A stretch of 27,219 bases of DNA, taken from Betaproteobacteria bacterium (GTDB taxonomy: Bacteria > Pseudomonadota > Gammaproteobacteria > Burkholderiales > SG8-41). Where the stretch lies: assembly GCA_025356695.1 (NCBI GenBank), contig JANXSE010000065.1, positions 1 through 27,219 on the forward strand, given 5' to 3'. How positions within the stretch are numbered: the stretch's first letter is position 1; each line of letters begins with the position of its first letter. The position numbers and the translations under genes were made by a program. This document shows positions 15,822 to 24,614 of this stretch, in pieces. The notes beneath the pieces were generated by a model that saw only the letters and a list, made by a program, of their open reading frames with translations, was not told where the DNA came from and searched no databases.

Positions 15822-15931
15822 TACCGACTGATACAAACTCTGCCGTTACCGGTATGTGCAAAGCGATGCCGCCAGCCCGATGTGATCAGCCGAACAACGG
15901 CCACACAAAGTGCAGCGAGTCAGCCAGCCCG

Positions 15932-15971
15932 AGGGGCGTAACGCCAGATGGCGTTGCGCCCCTGATTTTTT
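15932..15971 (+). terminator. Rho-independent terminator after the VanZ-like gene
   Basis: A stem of about 14 bp (from AGGGGCGTAACGCC at 15932 to GGCGTTGCGCCCCT ending 15963) with a tight loop, followed by GATTTTTT. The direction fits transcription from the plus-strand VanZ-like gene. Confidence 0.75.
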
Positions 15972-16057
15972 CAGGGCCGGGATTTGCCCCGGTGATTGCG
16001 GTTTGATCCGCAAACCGCCGACGCCCGCACAAGTTCATTTAATCGCGGCAACGATGC

Positions 16058-17074
16058 TCATTTCATGGAACAGTTGCGCTGCCAGCGCCAGGTGTCGATA
16101 CACATCTGATCCAGATCCCGCTGCGCCTGCCAGCCGAGCAGTTCACGCGCCCGCGTAGGATCGGCATAACATTGAGCGATATCGCCGGGCCGTCGATCGA
16201 CAACGCGGTACGGTACGGGACGACTGCTCGCCCGGGCAAGCGCACCGACCAGCTCCAGCACACTGTAGCCGCGGCCGGTGCCGAGATTCAGCGTCAGTAC
16301 ACCCGGCTGTTCGCGCAATACGCGCAGCGCCGCGACATGACCGAGCGCCAGATCGACGACGTGTATGTAGTCGCGCACGCCGGTGCCGTCGGGTGTCGCA
16401 TAGTCAGCACCGAAAATCGACAGTTGCGGACGTTTGCCGGCAGCGACCTGCACTGCAAACGGCATCAGGTTATTGGGAATACCAACCGGCTCTTCGCCGA
16501 TCAACCCCGAAGAATGCGCGCCGACCGGATTGAAATAACGCAGTAGCGCAATCCGCCAGGCCGGATCCGATCCAGCCAGATCGCGCAGCATTTCTTCGAT
16601 CATCAGTTTCGAGCGGCCGTACGGATTGGTAGCCCGCAGCGGAAAATCCTCGCGTATCGGCACCACATGCGGATCGCCGTAGACGGTGGCCGACGAAGAG
16701 AAGGCCAGCGTCCTGACGCCCGCAGTCGCCATCGCCTCGGCAAGAACCAGCATGCCGGACACATTGTTATCGTAATAAGCCAGCGGCCTCGCGACCGATT
16801 CGCCGACCGCCTTCAGTCCGGCAAAATGAATCACGGCGTCGATACGATGACTGTCGAACACCGTGCGCATAGCCGTGCGGTCACGCACATCGGCCCGCAC
16901 GAACGCCGGCGTCCTGCCTGCAATCGCCGCGACGCGCTCGATCACGGACGCCCGGCTGTTGCACAGATTGTCGACGATCAGAACATCATGGCCGGCAGCC
17001 AGCAGTTCGACCGCCGTGTGGGATCCGATATACCCGGCGCCACCGGTAACAAGTATGGATTGTCGTTCGCTCAC
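16058..17074 (-). CDS. galE: UDP-glucose 4-epimerase
   Basis: 338 residues, the canonical length. The NAD motif is GGAGYIG (11-17), SSSATVYG lies at 126-133, and the catalytic YxxxK is Y152/K156 (NPYGRSK). The substrate-binding RYFNPVGAHSSGLIGE and the C-terminal GTGRGYSVLE and PGDIAQCYADP are typical of GalE. It interconverts UDP-glucose and UDP-galactose in the cytoplasm. The frame starts with GTG at 17074; the ribosome site is weak. It follows rfbD by 42 nt and closes the sugar-nucleotide operon. Confidence 0.96.
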   Translation of the reverse strand: MSERQSILVTGGAGYIGSHTAVELLAAGHDVLIVDNLCNSRASVIERVAAIAGRTPAFVRADVRDRTAMRTVFDSHRIDAVIHFAGLKAVGESVARPLAYYDNNVSGMLVLAEAMATAGVRTLAFSSSATVYGDPHVVPIREDFPLRATNPYGRSKLMIEEMLRDLAGSDPAWRIALLRYFNPVGAHSSGLIGEEPVGIPNNLMPFAVQVAAGKRPQLSIFGADYATPDGTGVRDYIHVVDLALGHVAALRVLREQPGVLTLNLGTGRGYSVLELVGALARASSRPVPYRVVDRRPGDIAQCYADPTRARELLGWQAQRDLDQMCIDTWRWQRNCSMK

Positions 17075-17116
17075 GGATTTTCTGAAAACGCGACCCGTTA
17101 AACCCGCGAATACTCT

Positions 17117-18061
17117 TTATTGCGACGCTTCATGCGCCGCCACCAGGCTCGCCGCAACGGGCGGCCTGGCCATGCCGCCGATTTCGTCCATGACCAGCTG
17201 CAGGCTGCTGTCCCATGCCGGCATTTTCAGTGCATATCTGCCTTCCAGTTGCGCGCAAGACATCCTGGAATTCTCCGGCCTTGTTGCCGGTAGCGGATAT
17301 TGCGCACTCGTAATCGGCGTTAACTGGCGGCACTTGAATGACATGCCGCGCTCATGCGCCGCGGCGAGAATCGCCGTGGCAAAACCGTGCCAGCTGGTGA
17401 CCCCGGACGCGGTCAGGTTCAACAACGAACTTTCGAACGCCCCCACGCTGCGCATCGCAAGATTGTGTTGCAATACCAGCGCGGTCGTTTCGGCGACCAG
17501 CCGCGACCAGGTCGGCGCACCGATCTGATCATCGACTATCCGCAACACTTCGCGCTCGGCGGCCAACCGCAAGATGGTTTTGAGGAAATTTTTGCCGCGT
17601 GAAGCGTAGACCCAGCTCGTACGGAAAATCAGATGATCGGCGCCGCTTGCACGAATCGCCTGCTCGCCGGCCAGTTTGCTGCGGCCGTAGGCATTGAGCG
17701 GATTGGGTGTATCCGTTTCGACATAGGCTGATACCTTGCTGCCGTCAAATATGTAGTCCGTCGAATAGTGCAGGAGCAACGCTGCGTGCTTGCGCGCCGC
17801 AGCAGCCAAAACCGCCGGTGCATCCGCGTTTACCGTTGCCGCCAATACCTGTTCGCTTTCGGCCTGATCGACCGCGGTATAAGCCGCCGCATTGACGATG
17901 ATCTGCGGGCGCACTTCATCGACCAGACGGGCAAGCGATTGCGGCTGCGCCAGATTGCATAGTTCACGCCCCGGTGCCGTCACGGTTCCCAAAGGCGACA
18001 GTGCGCGCGCGAGCTCCCAGCCGACCTGCCCGCTCGCACCGGTCAGCAATATCGTATTCAT
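17117..18061 (-). CDS. rfbD: dTDP-4-dehydrorhamnose reductase
   Basis: 314 residues. It reduces dTDP-4-keto-L-rhamnose to dTDP-L-rhamnose with NAD(P)H, the last step of the pathway. TGASGQVG (7-14) binds the cofactor, STDYIFDG (100-107) is the family hallmark, and NAYGRSK gives Y125/K129. The start ATG overlaps the rfbC stop by 4 nt (ATGA), showing translational coupling. The C-terminal 20 or so residues are Ala-rich and look less conserved. Gene order is rfbB-A-C-D. Confidence 0.96.
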   Translation of the reverse strand: MNTILLTGASGQVGWELARALSPLGTVTAPGRELCNLAQPQSLARLVDEVRPQIIVNAAAYTAVDQAESEQVLAATVNADAPAVLAAAARKHAALLLHYSTDYIFDGSKVSAYVETDTPNPLNAYGRSKLAGEQAIRASGADHLIFRTSWVYASRGKNFLKTILRLAAEREVLRIVDDQIGAPTWSRLVAETTALVLQHNLAMRSVGAFESSLLNLTASGVTSWHGFATAILAAAHERGMSFKCRQLTPITSAQYPLPATRPENSRMSCAQLEGRYALKMPAWDSSLQLVMDEIGGMARPPVAASLVAAHEASQ

Positions 18062-18603
18062 GCAAACACCTCGGCCTCAGCGAGCGCGACGCCTTTGGCG
18101 TCCTTGGCGGAAACGGTAGGCTCGCCATCGAGCGGCCACCGCACACCGAGCGCCGGGTCGTTCCAGAAAATACAGCGTTCGTGTTCGGGCGCCCAGTAGT
18201 CCGTCGTTTTGTAGAGAAAATCAGCGACGTCTGTCAGTACGACAAAGCCGTGCGCAAAACCCGGCGGAATCCAGACCTGCCGCTTGTTCTGCGCCGACAA
18301 GTGGTTACCGACCGCGCGGCCGAAAGTCGGCGAACTGCGGCGCAGATCAACCGCTACATCGAAAACCTCGCCTTCGATGACGCGTACGAGTTTGCCCTGC
18401 GGCTGGCGAATTTGATAATGCAGGCCGCGTAACACACCGCGCGCCGAACGTGAATGGTTGTCCTGAACAAACGGCCGGGCCATGCCGGTCAATTCGGCAA
18501 AACGGCGCTCGTTATAACTTTCGAAAAAGAAGCCGCGCTCGTCGCCGAATACCGCGGGTTCGATCAGCAGCACGCCGGGCAGCGATGTTTCGAGAATTTT
18601 CAT
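18058..18603 (-). CDS. rfbC: dTDP-4-dehydrorhamnose 3,5-epimerase
   Basis: 181-residue cupin-fold epimerase. The active-site base is H62 in GVLRGLHYQ, with K71, and the acid is Y131 (FLYKTTDYW). IPPGFAHGF (112-120) is the conserved barrel strand. It converts dTDP-4-keto-6-deoxyglucose to dTDP-4-keto-L-rhamnose. Both ends overlap neighbours by 4 nt (ATGA with rfbA upstream and rfbD downstream). Confidence 0.97.
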   Translation of the reverse strand: MKILETSLPGVLLIEPAVFGDERGFFFESYNERRFAELTGMARPFVQDNHSRSARGVLRGLHYQIRQPQGKLVRVIEGEVFDVAVDLRRSSPTFGRAVGNHLSAQNKRQVWIPPGFAHGFVVLTDVADFLYKTTDYWAPEHERCIFWNDPALGVRWPLDGEPTVSAKDAKGVALAEAEVFA

Positions 18604-19490
18604 GCTGAAATCACCCGATCACGCAAGAGCGCCAGCAAGTACTGCCCGTAACTGTTTTTCGCCAACGGTTGGGCCAGCCGTTCAAGCGCCGCCGCATCGA
18701 TCCAGCCGGCACGCCACGCGATCTCCTCGGGACAGGAAATCTTCAAACCCTGGCGCTTTTCGATTGTCGCAATGTAAAGCGAGGCGTCGATCATCGATTC
18801 ATGCGTACCGGTATCCAGCCATGCATGGCCGCGGCCCATCACCGTGACCTCAAGCGCATCGCTTTCAAGATAGCTGCGGTTGACATCCGTGATCTCGAGT
18901 TCGCCGCGCGCCGATGGCTGCAGATTCGCCGCAATATCGAGCACGCGGTTATCGTAGAAATACAAACCGGTCACCGCGTAACGCGACTTCGGATGCAGGG
19001 GTTTTTCCTCAAGACTGACGGCGCGGCCAGTGTCATCGAATTCGACCACACCGTAGCGTTCGGGATCGTTGACGGCGTAAGCGAAAACTGTCGCACCGTC
19101 GCGCCGCGCCGCGGCCTGGGCAAGTTGCTTGCCCAGTTCGTGACCATAGAAAATATTGTCGCCGAGCACCAGCGCCGAGTGATCACCGCCGACAAATTCG
19201 CGGCCGATGATGAATGCCTGCGCGAGACCGTCCGGCGACGGTTGCACCGCGTAGGAAATGTTTAATCCCCACTGGCTGCCGTCACCGAGCAGTTGGCTGA
19301 AACGCGGCGTATCCTGCGGCGTTGAAATGATCAGAACGTCGCGAATGCCGGCAAGCATCAGCGTCGTCAACGGGTAATAAATCATCGGCTTGTCGTAGAT
19401 CGGCAGCAACTGCTTGGAAACAGCCACCGTCACCGGATAGAGCCGTGTGCCGGAACCGCCGGCAAGTACAATACCTTTTCGATTGCTCAT
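18600..19490 (-). CDS. rfbA: Glucose-1-phosphate thymidylyltransferase
   Basis: 296 residues. It transfers dTMP to glucose-1-phosphate, the first step of dTDP-L-rhamnose synthesis. The nucleotide-binding signature [13 protein letters not shown] is at about 10-22, with the [16 protein letters not shown] segment after it; DNIFYG and the [10 protein letters not shown] motif are present. The length is normal. The ATG at 19490 lies 16 nt downstream of the rfbB stop, and the 3' end overlaps rfbC by 4 nt. Confidence 0.97.
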   Translation of the reverse strand: MSNRKGIVLAGGSGTRLYPVTVAVSKQLLPIYDKPMIYYPLTTLMLAGIRDVLIISTPQDTPRFSQLLGDGSQWGLNISYAVQPSPDGLAQAFIIGREFVGGDHSALVLGDNIFYGHELGKQLAQAAARRDGATVFAYAVNDPERYGVVEFDDTGRAVSLEEKPLHPKSRYAVTGLYFYDNRVLDIAANLQPSARGELEITDVNRSYLESDALEVTVMGRGHAWLDTGTHESMIDASLYIATIEKRQGLKISCPEEIAWRAGWIDAAALERLAQPLAKNSYGQYLLALLRDRVISA

Positions 19491-19506
19491 ACGGAATTCT
19501 CTTGCC

Positions 19507-20619
19507 TTAACTCAATAAATTTTTTTGTTCGTGGCTGACATCAACGCCGCGACCGTAATGCAGGCTGACCCACTGCCGGTAGGCGCCGCTGGTGACTGCG
19601 GCCACCCACGCCTGGTTATCCATGTACCACTGCACTGTCTTGCGCATGCCGGTCTCGAATGTTTCGGCCGGCCGCCATTGCAGTTCGCGCTGTATCTTGC
19701 GCGCATCAATCGCGTAGCGGCGGTCGTGCCCGGGCCGGTCGGCGACAAATGCGATCTGATCGCCGTAGCTTTTGCCGTCGCCGCGCGGACGCAGCTCGTC
19801 GAGCAGCGTGCACAACACGTGCACAACGTCGAGGTTGGCTTTTTCATTATCGCCACCGATGTTGTAGGTTTCACCGATGCGGCCGCCATCGAGCACGCAG
19901 CGGATGGCGCTGCAATGATCCTGCACATAGAGCCAGTCGCGCACTTGCTGGCCGTCGCCGTAGACCGGCAGGGTCTTGCCGGCCAGCGCATTGGCGATAA
20001 TCAGCGGAATCAATTTTTCCGGAAATTGATACGGCCCGTAATTATTCGAACAGTTAGTAGTGAGCACCGGCAGGCCGTAGGTATGGTGATAAGCGCGCAC
20101 GAGATGATCGGACGCAGCCTTCGATGCCGAATACGGACTGTTGGGTGCGTAGTTGTTCTCTTCCGAGAACGGCGGCTCAAGCGGCCCGAGCGTGCCGTAG
20201 ACCTCGTCCGTGGATACGTGCAGAAAGCGGAAGCGCTCGCGCTCGCTCGTGCCGAGACTGCAGTAATAACCGCGTGCCGCTTCGAGCAATGCAAACGTAC
20301 CGTTGATGTTGGTGCGGATAAATTCGCCGGGCCCGTGGATCGAACGGTCAACATGCGACTCGGCGGCAAAATTCACGATCGCGCGCGGCCGCAGCTGCGC
20401 GAGAAGATTACCCAGCAATGCACCGTCGCAGATATCGCCTTGTACGAAGGCGTAGCGCGAATCGCTTTCAAGTCCGGCGAGGTTCTGCAGATTGCCGGCG
20501 TAGGTCAGCTTGTCGAAATTGATGATGGCGTCGCCGTCTGCGCGCAGCCAGTCATGCAAAAAATTGGCACCAATGAACCCGGCGCCACCGGTAACGAGAA
20601 TTTTTGAATTGAAAGACAT
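19507..20619 (-). CDS. rfbB: dTDP-glucose 4,6-dehydratase
   Basis: 370 residues of the extended SDR family. GGAGFIG (11-17) binds NAD, STDEVYG (136-142) supplies the catalytic Thr-Asp-Glu, and YSASK gives Y163/K167. It makes dTDP-4-keto-6-deoxyglucose. ATG 20619 is chosen because it starts the conserved N-terminus; the frame is open to 20691. It is first in the rfbBACD-galE operon. The 205-bp gap upstream contains the palindrome at 20732-20747, which may control the operon. Confidence 0.96.
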   Translation of the reverse strand: MSFNSKILVTGGAGFIGANFLHDWLRADGDAIINFDKLTYAGNLQNLAGLESDSRYAFVQGDICDGALLGNLLAQLRPRAIVNFAAESHVDRSIHGPGEFIRTNINGTFALLEAARGYYCSLGTSERERFRFLHVSTDEVYGTLGPLEPPFSEENNYAPNSPYSASKAASDHLVRAYHHTYGLPVLTTNCSNNYGPYQFPEKLIPLIIANALAGKTLPVYGDGQQVRDWLYVQDHCSAIRCVLDGGRIGETYNIGGDNEKANLDVVHVLCTLLDELRPRGDGKSYGDQIAFVADRPGHDRRYAIDARKIQRELQWRPAETFETGMRKTVQWYMDNQAWVAAVTSGAYRQWVSLHYGRGVDVSHEQKNLLS

Positions 20620-20731
20620 TGGAGCCGCTGGATGAAGGAGTGAAACGATGCAACGGGCGCAATAATAGTCATGCGAATCTGACAGCGTCATGACAACGGA
20701 GCCGCCGGCGACGCGGGCATCGCGTTCAAAA

Positions 20732-20747
20732 TGGTCCGAACGGACTA
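20732..20747. promoter_or_regulatory. Palindrome TGGTCCGAACGGACTA, copy 2
   Basis: Shares 15 of 16 bases with 15806-15821, keeping the GTCCG-AA-CGGAC core. It lies about 113 bp upstream of the rfbB start, between rfbB and the glycosyltransferase gene, a position suited to an operator. Confidence 0.5.
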
Positions 20748-20824
20748 CATCGCGTAATCAGCACGTAATCAACGCTGGAATATGCAACCGCGGTTCCGCC
20801 ATTCGGCCCAACCACTCCGGAAAA

Positions 20825-22078
20825 TCAGCGCATTGCCGGCGTCGCGCTTACGCGCTGTTGAAGCCTCTTTTGCCACGCCGCGTCGATCAGCACGGCGCGT
20901 TCTTCATGCATGCGTTCATGCGAATGCGCGGCGGCTGTTTCGATCGCCTGACACGCGCACGCCTCAAGCACGCTGCAATTGCGCGCCAGCCTCGTCAGTC
21001 GCTGCGCCATTGCGGAAGCATCTCCGGTCGGAAACAACCAGCCGTCGCGACCGTCACTCACGCACTCGGCCAGCGCGGAGGTATCACTGGCGAGCACCGG
21101 CACGCCGCGCGCAAATGCGTCGAACACGATACGCGGCTGCTCGACCGACAGGCTGGGCACCACAACCAGATCCCAGGTATCTACTTCTTTGTAAAAATCC
21201 GCTCCGTATTCGACCATGCCGAGCATTTTGATCGTTACCCTGCTGTCCGCAGGCAACGCGAACTGCCGGATCTCGTCGTAAAGTTCGCCGGTGCCAAGCA
21301 CTTTGACCGTCATCGCCACACCGGCTTCGATTCTGCCCAACGCCTCGAGTAAAACCCGCACGCCTTTTTCAGGCAGAAGGCGTGCCGCAAATCCGACCAC
21401 AAGCGGCCGTTCCCGCGACCGCAACTGAAAACGCGCATTGAGTTCGCTGCGCGGCAGAATTTGTTCGCGCGTCACCCACACCGCTTTGAAAACATGAGCA
21501 TCGTGCTGCCCGGCCGGCACCATCGAATTGCGATAGGCCGCGGATGTAAACAACGTCAAATCGGCATTGCGCGCCATTAAACGCGCGATGCTTTCCATCG
21601 CATGACAGCGCAACCGCCTGCCGACGGAACTGCGCGCGCCGGGCACGAGGCGCCACGGCGAAGATTCCATTACATCGATAAAAAAGCGCCGGCGCAGACG
21701 CGACGAAATAAAAGCATAGTAGCCAAGAGGAATGGGCCAGCCGATTGCGCTGGCGTGCACGATATCGCTAGCGGCAACCGCCCGGTCTACGCAACGGAAA
21801 TCGGCCAGCGACCGCAGCAATGCCTGCCACATCGAATTTGCCGGACGCCGCCCCAGAACCCGCAGGCCACCGAACCCGGCGCCCGCATCAAGCGGCACCA
21901 TGTCGGCCGGCGGGCGCCCGTTTTGCATCGGGCACAGCAATGTCAGTTGCGCAATATATCCGAGATGCCGGCGTAAATCGTGCGCCCACAGCTTGTCGGC
22001 GTAATAGCACCCCTCCCACTGATACAACGGAATGTTGATCACCAGCAGATAACGCATCGCGAGTGCAGGAATATTCAT
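20825..22078 (-). CDS. Glycosyltransferase family 4 protein
   Basis: 417-residue GT-B glycosyltransferase. The N-terminal domain has NIPLYQWEG; the C-terminal domain has GFAARLLPEKGVRVLLEAL (229-247), VKVLGTG (258-264), and the donor-site segment SVEQPRIVFDAFARGVPVLAS (311-331). This last is a variant of the EX7E motif (E313, D320). It probably adds a sugar to a lipid-linked exopolysaccharide precursor; rhamnose or galactose donors would come from the adjacent genes. The start is ATG 22078, with ATG 22057 possible. It follows epsI by 55 nt on the same strand. Confidence 0.88.
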   Translation of the reverse strand: MNIPALAMRYLLVINIPLYQWEGCYYADKLWAHDLRRHLGYIAQLTLLCPMQNGRPPADMVPLDAGAGFGGLRVLGRRPANSMWQALLRSLADFRCVDRAVAASDIVHASAIGWPIPLGYYAFISSRLRRRFFIDVMESSPWRLVPGARSSVGRRLRCHAMESIARLMARNADLTLFTSAAYRNSMVPAGQHDAHVFKAVWVTREQILPRSELNARFQLRSRERPLVVGFAARLLPEKGVRVLLEALGRIEAGVAMTVKVLGTGELYDEIRQFALPADSRVTIKMLGMVEYGADFYKEVDTWDLVVVPSLSVEQPRIVFDAFARGVPVLASDTSALAECVSDGRDGWLFPTGDASAMAQRLTRLARNCSVLEACACQAIETAAAHSHERMHEERAVLIDAAWQKRLQQRVSATPAMR

Positions 22079-22133
22079 GCTGCAAACCTTGGTTTCGACG
22101 AGTCGCCGCGCAGACGCTCAAACCTGTGCCCGC

Positions 22134-22814
22134 TCAGGAGTCACCAAGCCCGCTCAGGCGTTTGCGTTCTTCCTGCGGAACCGCGCGCAACAGCTGATCG
22201 ACAAATTGTTCCTGAAACTGGTAAGCACGGCCGGTATCGGCGTCGATGGAAGAAACGCGGAACAACATGCCGTCGGGTATGCGGCCGGTCAGGCCGAAGC
22301 GCAATTCAATGAGTTTTTTCTGCGTCTTGCCCTGCACGGCGGTGTCACCGACCGTAAACCAGTAAGTAACCGGTTCGCGCCGCGCCCCCAGCACGCCAAG
22401 CAGATGCCGCGCCGGAATTTCACCGAAGGCGGTAGTGAGCTGCGCGGCTTCGTTCTTCTCAAGACTGAAACCCTGCGCGGGATAACAGACTTCCGGTTTG
22501 TGCGCCTGCATTTCGCCGCGCTGGTCGCTGCCGTAGGCGAGCGACAGCATGATGCGATAACCGGCCGTGTTCACGTAAGTACGGGTCAGTATCTGGCTGT
22601 AGAGTTTGTCGAGCAGTTCCTGGGTTTGCGGATTCACCACTTGCACAAAACGCTCGGTTGACTCACGCCAGTCGCCGAAGGTCTTGGGCACGATCGCTTC
22701 CAGCGATATCGGCGCGACGTCGGCCACCTTGACCGTCGGGCGCGCCACCACGGCGCCTATACTCGCCGCGAACATGAGCGCGGCAATTAACAATGCAATT
22801 TTGTTGGTAACCAT
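22134..22814 (-). CDS. epsI: EpsI family protein (exosortase-associated, DUF3485)
   Basis: 226 residues with an N-terminal membrane anchor (about 5-24), then the EpsI domain: FGDWRE (46-51), LAYGSDQRGEMQAHKPEVCYPAQGF (92-116) with conserved H105 and C110, and a C-terminal strand pair. EpsI occurs beside or fused to exosortases in exopolysaccharide loci and is linked to PEP-CTERM protein sorting. No exosortase gene is in this window, so the partner would be elsewhere. It starts at ATG 22814 with no strong ribosome site. It is the first gene of the unit with the glycosyltransferase. Confidence 0.88.
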   Translation of the reverse strand: MVTNKIALLIAALMFAASIGAVVARPTVKVADVAPISLEAIVPKTFGDWRESTERFVQVVNPQTQELLDKLYSQILTRTYVNTAGYRIMLSLAYGSDQRGEMQAHKPEVCYPAQGFSLEKNEAAQLTTAFGEIPARHLLGVLGARREPVTYWFTVGDTAVQGKTQKKLIELRFGLTGRIPDGMLFRVSSIDADTGRAYQFQEQFVDQLLRAVPQEERKRLSGLGDS

Positions 22815-22999
22815 GGAGAGTAATGTTGTGTTATGAGAACCGAACCGTCTGTCGCGGCAACTTCCTTGTATTTTAAAATGCCCAGCTTACGTGTCTGTGA
22901 CAGTTGTATGACTAATTCGGATTGAGGCATTTTACTGCGGCAGCCCGTCAACGAAGCTGCGGGGGTGCAGATCATCGATTGCCGAACTGTCATAAAGGT

Positions 23000-23623
23000 T
23001 CAATGCCGGCGGCCGAAAATCGGCTTGCGTAGCGGAGCGCCGCGTCGCCAATCGAAAAATACGGGGTTCCGCTTGAAATATAGTATCTGGGTCGGATTGC
23101 TGCTGGCGGCACTACCGCTCTCCGGCCAGGCACAATTGGCCGCACTGCGTTCGCCGGTCTCCTGTACCCACAAAGAATAAATGCCGCTGGGAAGCGCGTT
23201 TGTAAAGGTGATGAAGGGCAGGATATCGGTGCCTATCAAGTCGTTGCCATAGTGCGCAAACCCCAGCAGGTTTTCAACGCCCGCACCCGTTGGAGAAACC
23301 GTAAGTTGAGGGCCGGCTTGGATAGCGATAAACGAGGCGCTGCCGGATACGGAAGTGTTGTTCAGCAGCATGATAGAGGTCAGCGTCGCGCCTACGGGCA
23401 CCGTGAAACTGAAATAGTCGCGGTCGACGCCGTTGCCGCTGTTGCCTGTAGATCCGAAAACGCGATTGGACCCGGCAAACACAACAAGCGAAGTTGGCGA
23501 TAACCCGTCGTTGGAAAAATCGCCGTTACTATTTTCGTCCCAGACTGTGGCAGCTTGTACAGCAACGGCACACATACTGAGCAGAGCGACTGCCCAACAC
23601 TTCAAAATCATCCGTGATTTCAT
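23000..23623 (-). pseudogene. Secreted PEP-CTERM-like protein, C-terminus lost
   Basis: The ATG at 23623 opens a signal peptide (about 1-24, ending VAVQAA) and a beta-rich region (DRDYFSFTVPVGATLTSIMLLN, then YSLWVQETG) typical of the pre-peptidase-like domain of PEP-CTERM and related exported proteins. After about residue 155 the sequence turns basic and low in hydrophobicity, with no VPEP motif, helix or RR tail. The DNA there reads instead as a signal peptide on the opposite strand (23073-23180). I infer a rearrangement near 23145-23160 that replaced the natural C-terminus. The frame is open up to 23725. Confidence 0.6.
23073..23180 (+). pseudogene. Orphan signal-peptide fragment facing the broken secreted gene
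   Basis: From TTG 23073 (GGGG upstream) the plus strand encodes KYSIWVGLLLAALPLSGQA followed by QLAAL, a textbook Sec signal peptide, then meets a stop at 23178-23180 after about ten unrelated residues. Coding sense is lost where the opposite-strand gene starts to make sense. It is probably the 5' end of a gene cut by the same rearrangement. The gap 22815-23072 shows only an AT-rich stretch, possibly the epsI promoter. Confidence 0.45.
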
Positions 23624-23796
23624 CGCACTTGCCCCCCTGGTTGGCTGCGATGCTACGTCGCGCAGATGACGCAGGCGTGAAGACGAGGGAGGAATTCCAT
23701 AGGTCCAATGGACGGCTCGGCGCAATCAACTCCGTAACTACGTAAGGCTGATTTGTGCCGGCGCGAATTCGCCATCGCACGACCATTCGGCATTAG

Positions 23797-24109
23797 TCAT
23801 GCCCATTTATATCTATCTGCAGTTTTAAAGCGAACCGAGTAACGCGCGTTCGAGCCTCGTTTCTTGACAACCAAAACCCAAAACTCCTCGCGCCTCTGTT
23901 CATCGAAGAAACTACCGCGAACGCCTCGACCACCAATAGCTTTCAGTGGTCGCCCACCGAAATAGACCGCACCCCGACATCGAAAAAGTCATCCACCCAA
24001 TACGAGCCTGCACACCCGCAAGCACCTCGTCCTTATTCTCAAGGTACATGACTCGACGCTCTAGTCCTTGAGTGAGCTGATTCAGCTTCTTGAGACTTAA
24101 CGTTTCCGA
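23797..24109 (-). pseudogene. Frameshifted remnant of an unknown gene
   Basis: Within the 634-bp gap 23624-24257 the minus strand has two overlapping open frames that read as protein. One runs from 24109 (LKKLNQLTQGLERRVMYLEN, then KDEVLAGVQARIGW); the other ends at 23797 (GRGVRGSFFDEQRREEFWVL, then VVKKRG, ending RYKWA). The bridge in the third frame reads DFFDVGVRSISVGD. This suggests one gene broken by at least two indels, with no start codon left. The family is not recognised. The rest of the gap shows nothing clear except the promoter region before 24258. Confidence 0.4.
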
Positions 24110-24228
24110 TCACCAGCGCACTCCCTAGGTCGGATCGCGCCATTCTCCGATTCGGCGGGTGACAACTATTGATTTATTATCAATATCTTAAATTACTCTT
24201 AATCGCCTTATGTAGGTATAAATTGTCC

Positions 24229-24263
24229 TTGACAACTTGTGCGATTTATAGCACATTATGTGC
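24229..24263 (+). promoter_or_regulatory. Promoter and half-site array over the XRE gene start
   Basis: TTGACA (24229-24234) is a consensus -35 box. Three alternating half-sites follow: TGTGC (24238-24242), GCACA (24251-24255) and TGTGC (24259-24263). The last two form GCACATTATGTGC over the ATG at 24258. A further -10-like TATAAA lies at 24217-24222. Autorepression by the XRE protein is the simplest reading. Confidence 0.5.
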
Positions 24264-24614
24264 ATGAATTCGCACCTCTCATCGGCGATCAAAGCACGGC
24301 GTAGGATGCTCGAAATGTCTCAGCAAGAACTAGCTGAGCGGGCTGGATTGCGTCGCGAAAAAGTTAATCGTTTTGAGAGCAAGGGGGAAGACATCAGCCT
24401 TAGCGATCTATGCAGACTGCTTGACGCAGTTGGCTTCGAACTCATCGCCTCCCTAGCAAACAAAGATGCTCCAAAGCTAATGCAACAACCCGCCTGGCGC
24501 TCCTCCGCTCTCGTCTTACACGAACCAGCATTAGCTCCACAAAGCTTTAAAAACGCTCGCTTTATGGATGGCTCAAAAGCTAAAGTCGTTTCGTGGGGTA
24601 AGGTGCCTCGTTGA
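24258..24614 (+). CDS. XRE-family HTH regulator, putative antitoxin
   Basis: 118 residues. A Cro/C1-type helix-turn-helix covers about 6-60 (KARRRMLEMSQQELAERAGL, then REKVNRFESKGEDISLSDLC), followed by a C-terminal extension of about 55 residues that may bind the partner. The start is ATG 24258 or ATG 24264. No Shine-Dalgarno is seen, and if the TTGACA box is used the transcript could begin at or near the start codon. Its stop overlaps the next gene by 4 nt, as in toxin-antitoxin operons. Codon use and base composition are more AT-rich than in the catabolic genes, suggesting transfer. Confidence 0.85.
   Translation: MCMNSHLSSAIKARRRMLEMSQQELAERAGLRREKVNRFESKGEDISLSDLCRLLDAVGFELIASLANKDAPKLMQQPAWRSSALVLHEPALAPQSFKNARFMDGSKAKVVSWGKVPR

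Noticed and set aside
19525..20607. 360-aa plus-strand ORF
   Set aside because: Antisense shadow of rfbB, which has unmistakable motifs on the minus strand.
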